From assembly GCA_963829355.1 (NCBI GenBank), contig CAWHHZ010000023.1:1-50361 (forward strand): DNA of 50,361 nt, given 5' to 3'. A program made the position numbers and the translations under genes. Every line of letters starts with the position of its first letter. Position 1 is the stretch's first letter. The notes beneath the pieces are model-generated. The model was not told the origin of the DNA. It worked only from the letters and a program-made list of their open reading frames with translations, and did no database searches. This stretch comes from CAWHHZ01 sp963829355 (lineage in GTDB: Bacteria > Acidobacteriota > Thermoanaerobaculia > Gp7-AA8 > JAHWKK01). Positions 32,336-40,809 of the stretch are shown piece after piece.

Positions 32336-33652
32336 ATGAGGACGAGACTCATCTGTTCAATAATCGGATTTCTGCTCACCCCCGGTCTTGTCGCGCAGCC
32401 GAATCGCTGTGAAGACGCTGTCCTGGCGCATGACATCTCGCATGTCGCAGCCGTCGCGGCGTCCGACGAGTTCACGTGGGTGAGTCAAAAGAGGGACGAG
32501 TCAGCGCCGTGGGAAGTCGTTCGGTACGGCGGTGGTGGGAACTACGAGATCCGTCACCAATTCCATCCAACGAGCTCCTGGTTCGTCTCTCACCTGGTGC
32601 CTGCCGGAGGCGAGGTTTTCGGGATCGCGTCCCGCGTCGATTGCGTCGTCCCCGCGTGTGACCATCCTGAAGGCTTCCTGTTCCGGCTGCGGCCCGGCTA
32701 TCTCGAGGCGCTCTCGAGCGTCAGCCTGCCGGTGGATGACCTCTTCGCTGCAGACTCGCGACTGTACTGGATCGAGAAGCAATCGAGCGGCACCACTTCG
32801 CTGATGCAGTACGACCTTTCGAGCTCCTCGGCGCGCGTCCTTTTGTCAGGCGGCACGATCGCCAGCGTCGAGGTCGTTGGAGACTGGGTCTACTTCAGCC
32901 GGGATGAAGTCGTAGGCAGGATTTCGCTCGAGGCGGGTACGGAAGAGACGATCTTCTGCTGCACGGACCAGTTTCTCGTCGGCGAGTCCGGTGAGATCTA
33001 TTTTCCCGATTCAATCCCGCTCGAGGCTGGCGGCTCGATCACGATAGTCCGACGATTCGATTCTGCGACGTGGGAGTCAGCGATCTTTCAGCGGGTCCTC
33101 GGCGAGAACTTCGGCATCGCAGCATCCTGGTTCGAGATGCTCGAGGAGCGCGATGGCCGTCTGATCGGTCTCCATGTGAACTGCAACCACTTCTGTCAGA
33201 GGACAGTCGCAATCGCGACACCGGCGGCTTGGACGTTCACGGGATATCGTGCGGAGAGTCGTCACACCACTTCGGTCGGAGACTGCCGGGTCGACCTCTA
33301 CGATCCGGGCCCGTTGGCCTATGCTCCGGGATTCGAATCAAGACTGCGGCGCGTCGCCATCGATCTTCCGCTGGTGGATTCGGTTGATCGCGCACGCGTC
33401 GCTCCGGGAGAAACGGTTGTGCTTAAAGGCACGGGGCTCGATCGAATCAACCCGAGCACAATCGAGATCCGTGACTCGACCGGGATCGGGAAAGTCTCCG
33501 TCGTATCTCAGTCAGCGCAGGAGATCGTCATGCGAGTCTGGCCCCGCGACCGGGGGTACGCAACGCTCAGCCTGCCCGCTCCGGAGATGGTATCGGTCGT
33601 CGTGCCGCTTGAAGTCTACTGGCCGCGCCGGAAGACGATCACGGCCCACTGA
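32336..33652 (+). CDS. Exported protein with propeller-like body and IPT/TIG domain
   Basis: 438 residues from ATG 32336, chosen because the signal peptide (MRTRLICSIIGFLLTPGLVAQ) begins there. The middle has beta-propeller-style segments with paired cysteines (EGFLFRLRPGYLEALSS, SRLYWIEKQSSGTTSLMQYDL, GDWVYFSRDEVVGRISLEAG). The C-terminal 80 residues look like an IPT/TIG immunoglobulin fold (RVAPGETVVLKGTGLDRINPSTIEI). No catalytic motif seen. Stands alone; the 281-bp gap before it, shared with the divergent ankyrin gene, shows no gene. Confidence 0.78.
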   Translation: MRTRLICSIIGFLLTPGLVAQPNRCEDAVLAHDISHVAAVAASDEFTWVSQKRDESAPWEVVRYGGGGNYEIRHQFHPTSSWFVSHLVPAGGEVFGIASRVDCVVPACDHPEGFLFRLRPGYLEALSSVSLPVDDLFAADSRLYWIEKQSSGTTSLMQYDLSSSSARVLLSGGTIASVEVVGDWVYFSRDEVVGRISLEAGTEETIFCCTDQFLVGESGEIYFPDSIPLEAGGSITIVRRFDSATWESAIFQRVLGENFGIAASWFEMLEERDGRLIGLHVNCNHFCQRTVAIATPAAWTFTGYRAESRHTTSVGDCRVDLYDPGPLAYAPGFESRLRRVAIDLPLVDSVDRARVAPGETVVLKGTGLDRINPSTIEIRDSTGIGKVSVVSQSAQEIVMRVWPRDRGYATLSLPAPEMVSVVVPLEVYWPRRKTITAH

Positions 33653-33711
33653 TTCGCTGGAGCTCGATTTGTTCAACCGGTCTTCCGCCCTGATGGCGCT
33701 TGTGGCGGAAT

Positions 33712-33729
33712 GTACACGAATGCGTGTAC
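33712..33729 (+). promoter_or_regulatory. Palindrome upstream of hicA (probable HicB operator)
   Basis: GTACAC-GAATGC-GTGTAC, four bases before the ATG at 33734. HicB here has a helix-turn-helix domain, so autoregulation through this site is likely. Confidence 0.6.
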
Positions 33730-33733
33730 GCTT

Positions 33734-33916
33734 ATGACTGTGAAACGGCGCGAGCTCGAGGAGAGATTGAAACAGGCCGGCTGGTATCTCGCGAGACATG
33801 GTTCCAGACACGACGTCTGGACCGACGGTGAGCGGCAGGAACCAATCCCCAGACACCGGGAGATCAATGAGCGGCTCGCTCATGCGATTTTGAGACGAGT
33901 CGAAAGGAAGAAATGA
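33734..33916 (+). CDS. hicA: HicA mRNA interferase toxin
   Basis: 60 residues: MTVKRRELEERLKQAGW, then ARHGSRHDVWTDGERQEPIPRHREIN, the double-stranded-RNA-binding-like HicA fold with the catalytic His in GSRH (H26). Length is normal. A second upstream Met (33710) is inside the palindrome region and is not preferred. The stop overlaps the hicB start by four bases (33913-33916). Order hicA-hicB. Confidence 0.93.
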   Translation: MTVKRRELEERLKQAGWYLARHGSRHDVWTDGERQEPIPRHREINERLAHAILRRVERKK

Positions 33917-34332
33917 TGCGATTCGATGGAAACATCTACCGGGACGGCCGCCAGTGGCTGGCGGAGATTCCGATTCTCGAGGCCATGACTCAGGGGCGCA
34001 CCCGAAAGGAAGCTCTGGAGATGATTGCCGACTGGGTCGAGACCCTCGTCGAGGATCCGGAGTTTCGCGCGAGTGTTCACCCGGTGAGCAGAAATCGGTT
34101 CGAAATCGAGGGTACCGACGCTGCAGCGATGACGGCGCTATTGCTCCGACGCAAGCGGGAAGCGAGCGGCCTCTCTCTCGCAGCGGTCTCGAAGAATCTC
34201 GGTGCGCGGTCCCGTAACGCGTACTCGAGGTACGAGAGGGGCGATTCAGTACCGTCGATCGACACCCTCGAGCGGCTGCTCCAGGCGGTCAACCCGGGCG
34301 GTGACTTCGTGATCCGGGATAGCCACCGCTGA
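33913..34332 (+). CDS. hicB: HicB antitoxin with C-terminal helix-turn-helix
   Basis: 139 residues. The N-terminal half is the HicB degenerate RNase H-like fold (DGRQWLAEIPILEAMTQGRTRKEALEMIADWVETL). The C-terminal half is an Xre-type helix-turn-helix (LLLRRKREASGLSLAAVSKNL, SRNAYSRYERGDSVPSIDTLERLL). It neutralises HicA and should repress the operon via the palindrome at 33712. Confidence 0.92.
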   Translation: MMRFDGNIYRDGRQWLAEIPILEAMTQGRTRKEALEMIADWVETLVEDPEFRASVHPVSRNRFEIEGTDAAAMTALLLRRKREASGLSLAAVSKNLGARSRNAYSRYERGDSVPSIDTLERLLQAVNPGGDFVIRDSHR

Positions 34333-34346
34333 AGCTCAATCGGGCC

Positions 34347-34739
34347 TCATCGACTTCTCAATGTGGTGGTGATGAGCGTCAACGTCTCGACGGGCGCTCC
34401 ATCGCGTGTTCCCGGCTCGAATCGCCATCGTTTCAGTGCCGCTTCCACGTTGTGTGCGAACGGCTGATCATTCGTGTAGCGAAGCTCCGTATCGACGACT
34501 CGCCCTTCCACATCGACGAGCACGGCAGTACAGACGAGGCTGTCCAGAGGACCGTGCCGTACGGGATTGGGCTGGACGCGACGGATCGCGCGCGGCAGGA
34601 CGATCTCCGGGTCCCGTTCGGGCCAGAACTGGGCACACTGCTCGTGGGGCGCCATACCGTCGCCTCTCACGGACTGCCCTGTTTCACATCCTGCGAGCGT
34701 GATCATCATCAGCAGAAGTGGGATGATCATCGGCTTCAC
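34347..34739 (-). CDS. Lipoprotein with TonB C-terminal-like domain
   Basis: 130 residues. The signal peptide ends in a good lipobox (LMMITLAGC), so the mature protein should be lipid-anchored. The remainder, VCTAVLVDVEGRVVDTELRYTNDQPFAHNVEAALKRWRFEPGTRDGAPVETLTLITTTL, is the TonB_C-type fold commonly found in proteins that are not true TonB energy transducers. No Pro-rich spanning region is present, so energy transduction is unlikely. It converges with hicB. Confidence 0.85.
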   Translation of the reverse strand: MKPMIIPLLLMMITLAGCETGQSVRGDGMAPHEQCAQFWPERDPEIVLPRAIRRVQPNPVRHGPLDSLVCTAVLVDVEGRVVDTELRYTNDQPFAHNVEAALKRWRFEPGTRDGAPVETLTLITTTLRSR

Positions 34740-34874
34740 CTTTCAGTTCTCCGCTTTCCTGGTTCCATGAACAGGTAGTTTACACAGAAGCGCTCGCCCT
34801 CTCCCCTCCTCTGGACGGATCGCACCGAAATTGCTCTAATTGCCCGTACAGCCCGTCTCAGGAAGAGGACGAAG

Positions 34875-37098
34875 ATGAAGATCATCCTGAGAAAAATTGC
34901 GTTGATCCTTATCGATTGCCGCTACTCGCCCTGATCGCGGCAGCCGCTCCTGCCGAATCTGAGCCGGAGCGGGAAGGGCGGCTCTGCGTCGCAGCCATCG
35001 ACGCGACCTCGTTCGCCTCCGACGAATGTCGCGACGTTCAGGGAGAGACTTTCACAATCGAATCATCCGACGAGCCGCAGAAGTGGACGTGGGTGGAGAC
35101 GTCCGGACCGGCGGTGGCCGCGGGATTCCTGCAGCCGGGAACCGAGAGAATCTCACTGCCGGAGCCGGAAAGGGCCACGTCAGTTTTCACCTCAATGGAG
35201 ATCCGGACCGCGGGTGGCCAGCATCTTCGAACATCCGTCTGCGACCCGACCACGGCCGCGGCGGGGGTCCGCCTCTGGACACATGGCAGATCACCTTGCC
35301 GGCGGCTCGCGTTGCGCAAGCGGTCCACCTCTACCTCCCGCCGATGAAGTGGCAGGTGTCGGTCGATGCGCCTCGACACCTGGCTGCGGAGCGCCGAGGG
35401 GTCGAGGTGAAGGAGGACGACATCGATCTCGGAACGTTGACCCTGACGGCCGGGCCGGCGGTGCGGATCCGGGCGATTGATCCGGAGGGGGCTCCGGTCG
35501 CAGGCGCTGTTCTACGCGACACGATTTCTACCGAAGCGCTTGCGGTCTCCGATCCGTCGGGATGGATCGAGTGGGAGCCGGAGCGTGGCGAGCTCCCGGG
35601 AGAGCTTCTTCTGGAGGCTACAGGGTACGCTGTGAAGTCGATCGACGTCCGGGAGCGCACGAGCGACCTCATACTCGATCCTCTGATTGTCGATCAGGGG
35701 GGGACGCTCAGGATCGTGGTTGACCGCCCGGCGACCGACGAACCGATCGAGGTCGAGCTGATCCGGAATCAGAGACGGCAGAATCCGGACGGCAGCAGCG
35801 GGACCGTCGTCGCCACCACGACGATCGAGCCTGATCAGAACGAAGTCGAAATCGACCTCATCGGTGACGGCCGCTACTCGCTTCACCTGGATGGAGCCGG
35901 GCCACTCGAGCACTGGGCCGAACATGTCGAGATCAGTGCGGGCGAGACCGAGATCGTGGAGGTGCCGATCGAGTCGTTCGAGCTCGAAGTAAAGGTCACG
36001 GTCGATGATCAGCCCCTGCCATGGGCGATTTTGGAGATCGGTACGCCAACCGCACCCGGACCGCAGTGGAAGGGTAAGGTCGAAACGGACGAGGAAGGGA
36101 TCGCGCGCGCTGTCGCGTGGCAGCGCTCGATCAACGTTGCCGTGGTGCAGAGCGAGCAGCAGGATATTCACACACTCGAGTTCTTCAAACTGGACGGTAC
36201 GGGCGACGAGTCGATTCTGATCGCCATCCGGAACATGAAACTCACCGGCACGCTGGTCGATGGAGATACGGGCAAACCGATGCCCTCGCTTCCGATCCAT
36301 ACCCGATGGGAGGGAACCGAGAGCGCGGGAGCATTCAGCATGCGGACCGACGAGGACGGACGATTCGAGAGTCGCTCACTGAAGCCGGGAACTTACACCG
36401 TCGCGATCTCGCTGCCGGAGTACCTGCCTCTGGAGCAGACCGTGGAGCTTAGCGATGCCATGCCTGTCCACAACTTCGAGCTCGTTCTCGAGCGCGGCGA
36501 CCTCCTGTATGTTCAAGTAGTGAACGACGCGGGCCAGCCGATGCCGAACGCCACGATCATGGAGCTGAATGACGATCCTTCGGCGATGACGGTGGCTGCT
36601 CCGCATGTGTGGCAGGCGGGACCCGACGGGCGGGCCTCGATTCCGATGGGACCTGATTCGCGTGCGGTGTGGTTCGCGGCGCCGGATGGTACCTTCGGTC
36701 ACGCGATCCTCGACGGATCCACGAATACCACCGAGAGCTCGCCGCATCGCCTCGTAATGCCTGTTCCTGCGGGTGCGATCACAGTCGCCGCCATTGACGG
36801 CGAAGGGCAGCCCGTATCCAGCGTCTGGCTCGCGCTCCAGCACGAGGGGGTTCCGCTTCCCGGCCGGCTCGTCGATCTTCTGGGACGGATGCGCAGCGTT
36901 TCGTTCCGCACCGGGATCGACGGGACCGTCACGATGCCGAATATGCCGAAGGGGCAGTACGAGTGGTGGACCTGGAAGATCGACAGCGATCATGTCTCCT
37001 TCGATGTCCCGACTCGCGATCCCCGACCACCCGACCACGCCCACTACTTCAGCGGAGGCCATGAGCGAATCGAGATCACGATTCGTTCGTCAGAGTGA
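34875..37098 (+). pseudogene. Large exported protein with carboxypeptidase-regulatory-like (CnaB-type) repeats, frame broken
   Basis: ATG 34875 with GGAAGAGG upstream starts MKIILRKIALI, but the hydrophobic signal (LPLLALIAAAAPAES) continues in another frame after a break near 34910. That frame runs CVAAIDATSFASDECRDVQG to about 35200, and from about 35280 to 37098 a third frame carries the bulk of the protein (WQITLPAARVAQAVHLYLPPMKW onward). There are at least four beta-sandwich repeats with the pattern ...D.EGAPVAGAVLRD..., ...GTLVDGDTGKPMPSLPIHTRWE..., ...DEDGRFESRSLKPGTYTV. So two frame changes separate the signal peptide from the body. An intact version would be about 740 residues and secreted. 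Confidence 0.75.
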
Positions 37099-37168
37099 TT
37101 TGAGAGGACCTGAAAACCAGGCTCTGGTGTGTTCGGCCTCCCGGTCCAGGTGACACCCTGCTCGGTTC

Positions 37169-37558
37169 TCAGGCGATCGGGATCTTCATCCGCCGGAGAA
37201 GCTTTCGCAGGCGCTGATCGATTGTGAGGACAGAGCAAGCCTCTCTCCGGGCCGCGACCGCATAGCAGAGGTCGTAGACGGGATGTCCGTAACGGGTGGC
37301 TTCCGACAGCGCCTCCTTCGAAAAATCGTCCACCGGCAGATAACGATCGACGAGGCGCTGGGCCAGCTCCAGCCTGTCAGCGGCGTCGTCTGCGCTGAGC
37401 TGGCCCGCGGTGACGTACTTCCACAGGCCATTTGTTACCTCCGCGGCGAACAGGTCCGGTGCGTAGACGACCGAGGCACTTTCGATCGTCGCCAGCAGTC
37501 GCTCATCTTTTTTCAGGACGGCCGAGAGAGCCGCCGAAGCATCGAGCACCAGTCTCAC
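37169..37558 (-). CDS. PIN-domain toxin (VapC/FitB-like)
   Basis: 129 residues. MRLVLDASAALSAVL gives the first Asp; E40 lies in LFAAEVTNGLWK; HPVYDLCYAVAARREACSVLTIDQRL holds the second and third acidic residues. A metal-dependent ribonuclease is expected. The start overlaps the antitoxin stop (37555-37558, ATGA). Confidence 0.92.
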   Translation of the reverse strand: MRLVLDASAALSAVLKKDERLLATIESASVVYAPDLFAAEVTNGLWKYVTAGQLSADDAADRLELAQRLVDRYLPVDDFSKEALSEATRYGHPVYDLCYAVAARREACSVLTIDQRLRKLLRRMKIPIA

Positions 37559-37788
37559 CGCTCGCGATCCTCACGGATGACCGAGACCGGATCGACGTCG
37601 AGCTCGAGATCTTGGCAATCACGAATCGAATCGATGGCAGCCCGCCGGCCTTGCGCACGCTCGAGCTCCTCGATCAGTGACAAGTCGCTCACTGCCTGCT
37701 GCGCAAGACTGCGTCGCTCTCGACGCGCACGCTCACTGAGCGACTCGTAGAGTTCTTCGGGCATGTCACGAATCTGCAGGGATGGCAT
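37555..37788 (-). CDS. Ribbon-helix-helix antitoxin (FitA/Arc-like)
   Basis: 77 residues: MPSLQIRDMPEELYESLSERARRERRSLAQQAVSDL is a classical FitA-type ribbon-helix-helix, with a C-terminal tail that should bind the PIN toxin. The start has no strong Shine-Dalgarno site; upstream on the minus strand are TTATGAT and a GCATGC palindrome (37801-37806) that may be a promoter and operator. Confidence 0.88.
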   Translation of the reverse strand: MPSLQIRDMPEELYESLSERARRERRSLAQQAVSDLSLIEELERAQGRRAAIDSIRDCQDLELDVDPVSVIREDRER

Positions 37789-37841
37789 ACTTCATCATAA
37801 CGCATGCATTCTGTGTAGATTCCATTTGAGCCTACAGCGAC

Positions 37842-38429
37842 TCAGCTCCGGCTGCGCTTCTCGAGCGTGTATTGAGCAAGGCGGCGTTTATGAGCGGAGT
37901 CGTCGATCAGCGTTGCCAGACGACGCTCGCGTGTCTCGGGTCTCTTCGCGCTCATGACCCAGTAGATCGCGACCCGGCGGTAGGAGGGAGCCTGTTCGCT
38001 GAAGAACGTCCACGCACCCTTGTTGGAGCGGAAGCGCGTTTCGAAGTCCGGGTCGAGAACCGCTTCCTGCTTTTCGTAGCTGTAGACGCGCGAGCCGTCC
38101 TCCGTGCGTCTTTCGAACGCCTCGAGACCTGCCGGATGCATCAACCCCTGCTCGATCAGCTCCTGCACCCGACCGATGTTGATCGCACTCCAGTTGCTTC
38201 CCTTGCGCCGCGGCGTGAAACGGATGCTGTAGCGCTCGTCGTCGATTCGCCGGCGGACGCCGTCGATCCAGCCGAAGCAGAGCGCCTGATCGACCGACTC
38301 GGGCCACGTGATCGACGGCTTTCCTGAGCCCTTCTTGTAGAAACCGACGAGGAGCTCTTTCTCCTCGTCGTGATGACTCTCGAGCCACGAGCGAAAATCG
38401 GTAGGAGTAGAAAAAAATCTGGGATTCAT
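37842..38429 (-). CDS. YdeI/OmdA-family protein
   Basis: 195 residues from ATG 38429, MNPRFFSTPTDFRSWLE. Family features: GFYKKGSGKPSITWPESVDQALCFGWIDGVRRRID, the RFTPRRKGSNWSAINIGRVQELIEQGLM block and the C-terminal helices SYRRVAIYWVMSAKRPETRERRLATLIDDSA. Members are annotated as bacteriocin-protection or OmpD-associated, but the molecular role is poorly established. A reading extending to 38678 would run through the foldback element and is rejected. Confidence 0.9.
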   Translation of the reverse strand: MNPRFFSTPTDFRSWLESHHDEEKELLVGFYKKGSGKPSITWPESVDQALCFGWIDGVRRRIDDERYSIRFTPRRKGSNWSAINIGRVQELIEQGLMHPAGLEAFERRTEDGSRVYSYEKQEAVLDPDFETRFRSNKGAWTFFSEQAPSYRRVAIYWVMSAKRPETRERRLATLIDDSAHKRRLAQYTLEKRSRS

Positions 38430-38477
38430 GGTGCACGTCGAACAGTAGCACAGGGTGTCCCGGCAGGGTCCGCGGAC

Positions 38478-38686
38478 ATTAGCCGGTGGTGGCCTTCGGG
38501 GGCGGCAACCACCGGACGCAATGATCCATTTGGATGCACCCCGAACGGGGTACAGGCCGGGTTCGCGGATCAGCGTGCGCGCCTCCAGCATCCCTCCGGG
38601 ATACCTCCAGCATCCCTCCGGGATGCAATCACAATTGTTGGTTACAGGGTCCGGTGGTTGCCCCTCCGGGGCCACCACCGGCTAAT
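38478..38686. repeat. 209-bp foldback element with nested hairpins
   Basis: Arms 38478-38517 and 38649-38686 are inverted copies beginning ATTAGCCGGTGGTGG. Each arm is itself a hairpin (CCGGTGGT against ACCACCGG). The interior has a 22-bp unit repeated twice (38582-38603, 38604-38625) containing the palindrome GCATCCCTCCGGGATGC. No coding capacity. It lies between the YdeI gene and the DUF4105 fragment. Confidence 0.88.
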
Positions 38687-38710
38687 GGCCTTCGTCCCTC
38701 CGGGACGTCA

Positions 38711-38850
38711 AGGCGCGATCCGAGCTGGCGGGAGCGGGAGCCTGACGCGGAGATCGATGGGGATTGCGTGACGATTCGCAGCATTCGCAATTTCACCTAT
38801 CGCTCGACCACCGACTACGACCCGGCCTGGTACGACCGGAGCTTCGAAGC
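38711..38850 (+). pseudogene. Truncated duplicate of the DUF4105 gene
   Basis: One frame reads DPSWREREPDAEIDGDCVTI then RSIRNFTYRSTTDYDPAWYD and RSFE, clearly related to residues 30-80 of the intact gene at 39080 (EGDLVTVHNIRNFHYRSTSD, YDPAWYDRTFD). It has no start, no signal segment and no downstream part. Its left edge is the foldback element and its right side runs into an arm of the interspersed repeat at 38902. Confidence 0.85.
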
Positions 38851-38901
38851 GTCCCTCAACAGGCGTGGCTTGTTGACGAGCCCTTTGCCCCGGCGGCTCC
38901 G

Positions 38902-38920
38902 CTTCGCTTCGGAATGACAG
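38902..38920. repeat. Single arm of the CTGTCATTCCGAAG-type repeat
   Basis: CTTCGCTTCGGAATGACAG matches the right arms at 5679 and 46842. No opposite arm is seen nearby. Confidence 0.75.
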
Positions 38921-39022
38921 CCCCATGTTTTGAGAGATTTGGACGTGGTGTCATTAGAAGCGCCAGCGACGGATCGCGTTCGTGGTGACTCAACCGAATT
39001 TCGAGCGAGTCAGGACGTACGC

Positions 39023-39049
39023 GATCCTTCGCTTCGCTCAGGATGACAG
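39023..39049. repeat. Single arm of the TGTCATCCTGAG-type repeat
   Basis: GATCCTTCGCTTCGCTCAGG then ATGACAG, the same arm as at 8290 and 48935. It ends 30 bp before the DUF4105 start codon. Confidence 0.75.
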
Positions 39050-39079
39050 GCGGGGCGGACTCGCTGCTACCATCAGTCC

Positions 39080-39925
39080 ATGAAGACTCGTTTCATGACG
39101 GTGGTGTTCGGGGTCGGCGTGTCGTTCCTTCTCGCATGGCTCGTGCTCACGCTCGTTGTGCGGCCCTCCAATGATCGGGACTGGGAGCATGATCAGGAGC
39201 GGCTGGCGACTGCAGAGATCGAAGGCGATCTCGTGACGGTCCACAACATCCGTAACTTCCACTACCGCTCGACGAGCGACTACGACCCCGCATGGTACGA
39301 CCGCACGTTCGATCTGAAGGAGCTCGACCGCGCCTGGTTCGTCGTCGAACCATTCGGAGCGTTCGACGGAGCCGCGCACACATTCGTGACATTCGGGTTC
39401 GCCGATCGCGATTACCTCGCCATCTCCATCGAGATTCGGAAAGAACAGGGAGAAGAGTTTGCCGCACTCGACGGCCTGTTCCGGCAGTACGAGATCATGT
39501 ACGTCGTCGGCGACGAGCGAGACCTGATCGGGTTGCGCGCCAACCACAGACTCGATGACGTCTTTCTCTACCCGGTCCGCGCGACGCCGGAGCAGATCCG
39601 GAAGATGCTCCTCGGCATGCTCGAGCGGACGAATGCGCTCGCTGCCGCACCGGAGTTCTACAACACGCTGAGCAATACCTGCACGACCAATCTCGTCCAT
39701 CATGTCAACGAGATCACTCCCGGCCGGATCCCGCTCAATCCTGCCATCCTCTTTCCGGGCTACTCCGACCGGTTTGCCCTCGGGCTGGGACTGATCGACA
39801 CGGAGCTGCCGATCGAGGAGCTCCGCGATCGCTATCGCATCAACGATCTGGCGCGGCAGTACGCCGAGTCGAACGACTTCTCGCAGCGCATCCGCGGAAT
39901 CGAGAGTGCACAGCTCGGCCAGTGA
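39080..39925 (+). CDS. DUF4105 membrane-anchored protein
   Basis: 281 residues. An N-terminal membrane helix (VVFGVGVSFLLAWLVLTLVV) is followed by the DUF4105 domain: NDRDWEHDQERLATAEIEGD, IRNFHYRSTSDYDPAWYDRTFDL, HTFVTFGFADRDYLAISIEIRKEQGEEF, and the conserved EFYNTLSNTCTTNLVHHVN containing the Cys and His expected of a papain-like fold. The family is thought to be periplasmic; its reaction is not established here. A partial duplicate lies immediately upstream at 38711. Confidence 0.9.
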   Translation: MKTRFMTVVFGVGVSFLLAWLVLTLVVRPSNDRDWEHDQERLATAEIEGDLVTVHNIRNFHYRSTSDYDPAWYDRTFDLKELDRAWFVVEPFGAFDGAAHTFVTFGFADRDYLAISIEIRKEQGEEFAALDGLFRQYEIMYVVGDERDLIGLRANHRLDDVFLYPVRATPEQIRKMLLGMLERTNALAAAPEFYNTLSNTCTTNLVHHVNEITPGRIPLNPAILFPGYSDRFALGLGLIDTELPIEELRDRYRINDLARQYAESNDFSQRIRGIESAQLGQ

Positions 39926-39970
39926 GATGAGGAGTGCGGCCGCCATCCGGATGAAGTGCGTCGTTGCTCT

Positions 39971-39987
39971 GCCGGTTGGAAACCGGC
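39971..39987. terminator. Hairpin between convergent genes
   Basis: GCCGGTT-GGA-AACCGGC, followed by GCTACGATC. It lies between the stops at 39925 (plus) and 39996 (minus). There is no T-run, and GCCGGTTGGAAACCGGC is also a common dispersed palindrome, so termination is only a possibility. Confidence 0.35.
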
Positions 39988-39995
39988 GCTACGAT

Positions 39996-40664
39996 CTAGC
40001 TCCGCACCAGGCGATCGATGTCGGCGCTCTCGAGGACCGGCTTCGGGGCACCGTGTCTGGCGACGGTGAGCATCGCCTCACCGATGATCTCGGTGGTCAG
40101 TATCTGGCGGGGAAACAGGCGGCGGAGAATCCACAGGACCGGCGAGGTCAGCGTGTAGAAGATCCGGTACGAGGTGGTCTTCGATCGGGCGCCGTGGAGC
40201 GGCTGGATGATTCCCGGACGGAAGAGGCAGACTTCCCTGAACGGCAGCCGCTGAAGCTCGTTCTCGGTCCGCCCCTTGACGCGCGCCCACATCACCCGTC
40301 CCGACTCGCTGCTGTCGGTTCCGGTACCAGAGACATAGATGAAGGTCATCTCCGGATTGAGTTGCGCGAGCCGCCGGGCGACCGAGATCGTCAGATCGAA
40401 GGTCAGTCGCGAGTAATCCTCTTCGCTCATCCCCGCCGAGGAGACGCCGAGGCAGAAAAAGCAGGCGTCGAAATCGCGGAGGGACGGCTCGATGGGGTCG
40501 AGTGCGAACAGATCGGGGTGGATCACTTCATCGAGCTTCGCGCTCTCCACTCCCGTCGACGACCGGCCAACCGCCCGCACGAGCTCTACATCGTCCGCAA
40601 GCAGGCACTCCCGCAACACACCCTGCCCGAGCATCCCCGTCGCACCGAAAAGCAGCACTCGCAT
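39996..40664 (-). CDS. NAD(P)-binding atypical SDR protein
   Basis: 222 residues beginning MRVLLFGATGMLGQGVLREC with the Rossmann GxxGxxG. Further features are ACFFCLGVSSAGMSEEDYSR, FIYVSGTGTDSSESGRVMWARVKGRTENEL (S...K, but Tyr of the classical YxxxK is absent) and FRPGIIQP. This matches the NmrA/epimerase-like group that may bind NAD(P) without standard dehydrogenase chemistry. Substrate unknown. Confidence 0.85.
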   Translation of the reverse strand: MRVLLFGATGMLGQGVLRECLLADDVELVRAVGRSSTGVESAKLDEVIHPDLFALDPIEPSLRDFDACFFCLGVSSAGMSEEDYSRLTFDLTISVARRLAQLNPEMTFIYVSGTGTDSSESGRVMWARVKGRTENELQRLPFREVCLFRPGIIQPLHGARSKTTSYRIFYTLTSPVLWILRRLFPRQILTTEIIGEAMLTVARHGAPKPVLESADIDRLVRS

Positions 40665-40752
40665 CGCTCAATTGTACTTCGGTGAATGACAGGGGCCGAC
40701 GATCCGGAGGTGACCAGGCCGGACATCGTCGCCTCCCGCGGGCTCAGATACC

Positions 40753-40792
40753 AAAAACAGCCTCGTCGAACCACCGGGTCTCGACGAGGCTG
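40753..40792 (-). terminator. Rho-independent terminator of the DUF2959 gene
   Basis: CAGCCTCGTCGA (40758-40769) and TCGACGAGGCTG (40781-40792) form a perfect 12-bp stem with an 11-base loop; on the minus strand a TTTTT run follows (A53-57 on plus). It lies 17 bp beyond the stop at 40810. Confidence 0.85.
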
Positions 40793-40809
40793 CAGATTCA
40801 GGAAGAGAA

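Noticed and set aside
38582..38625. Two 22-bp direct units that might suggest a CRISPR array
   Set aside because: Only two adjacent copies without spacers; they are palindromic parts of the foldback element. No cas genes are present.
38430..38678. Possible 83-residue N-terminal extension of the YdeI-like protein
   Set aside because: It would translate the foldback element (repeated PPG-type residues); family similarity begins exactly at Met 38429.
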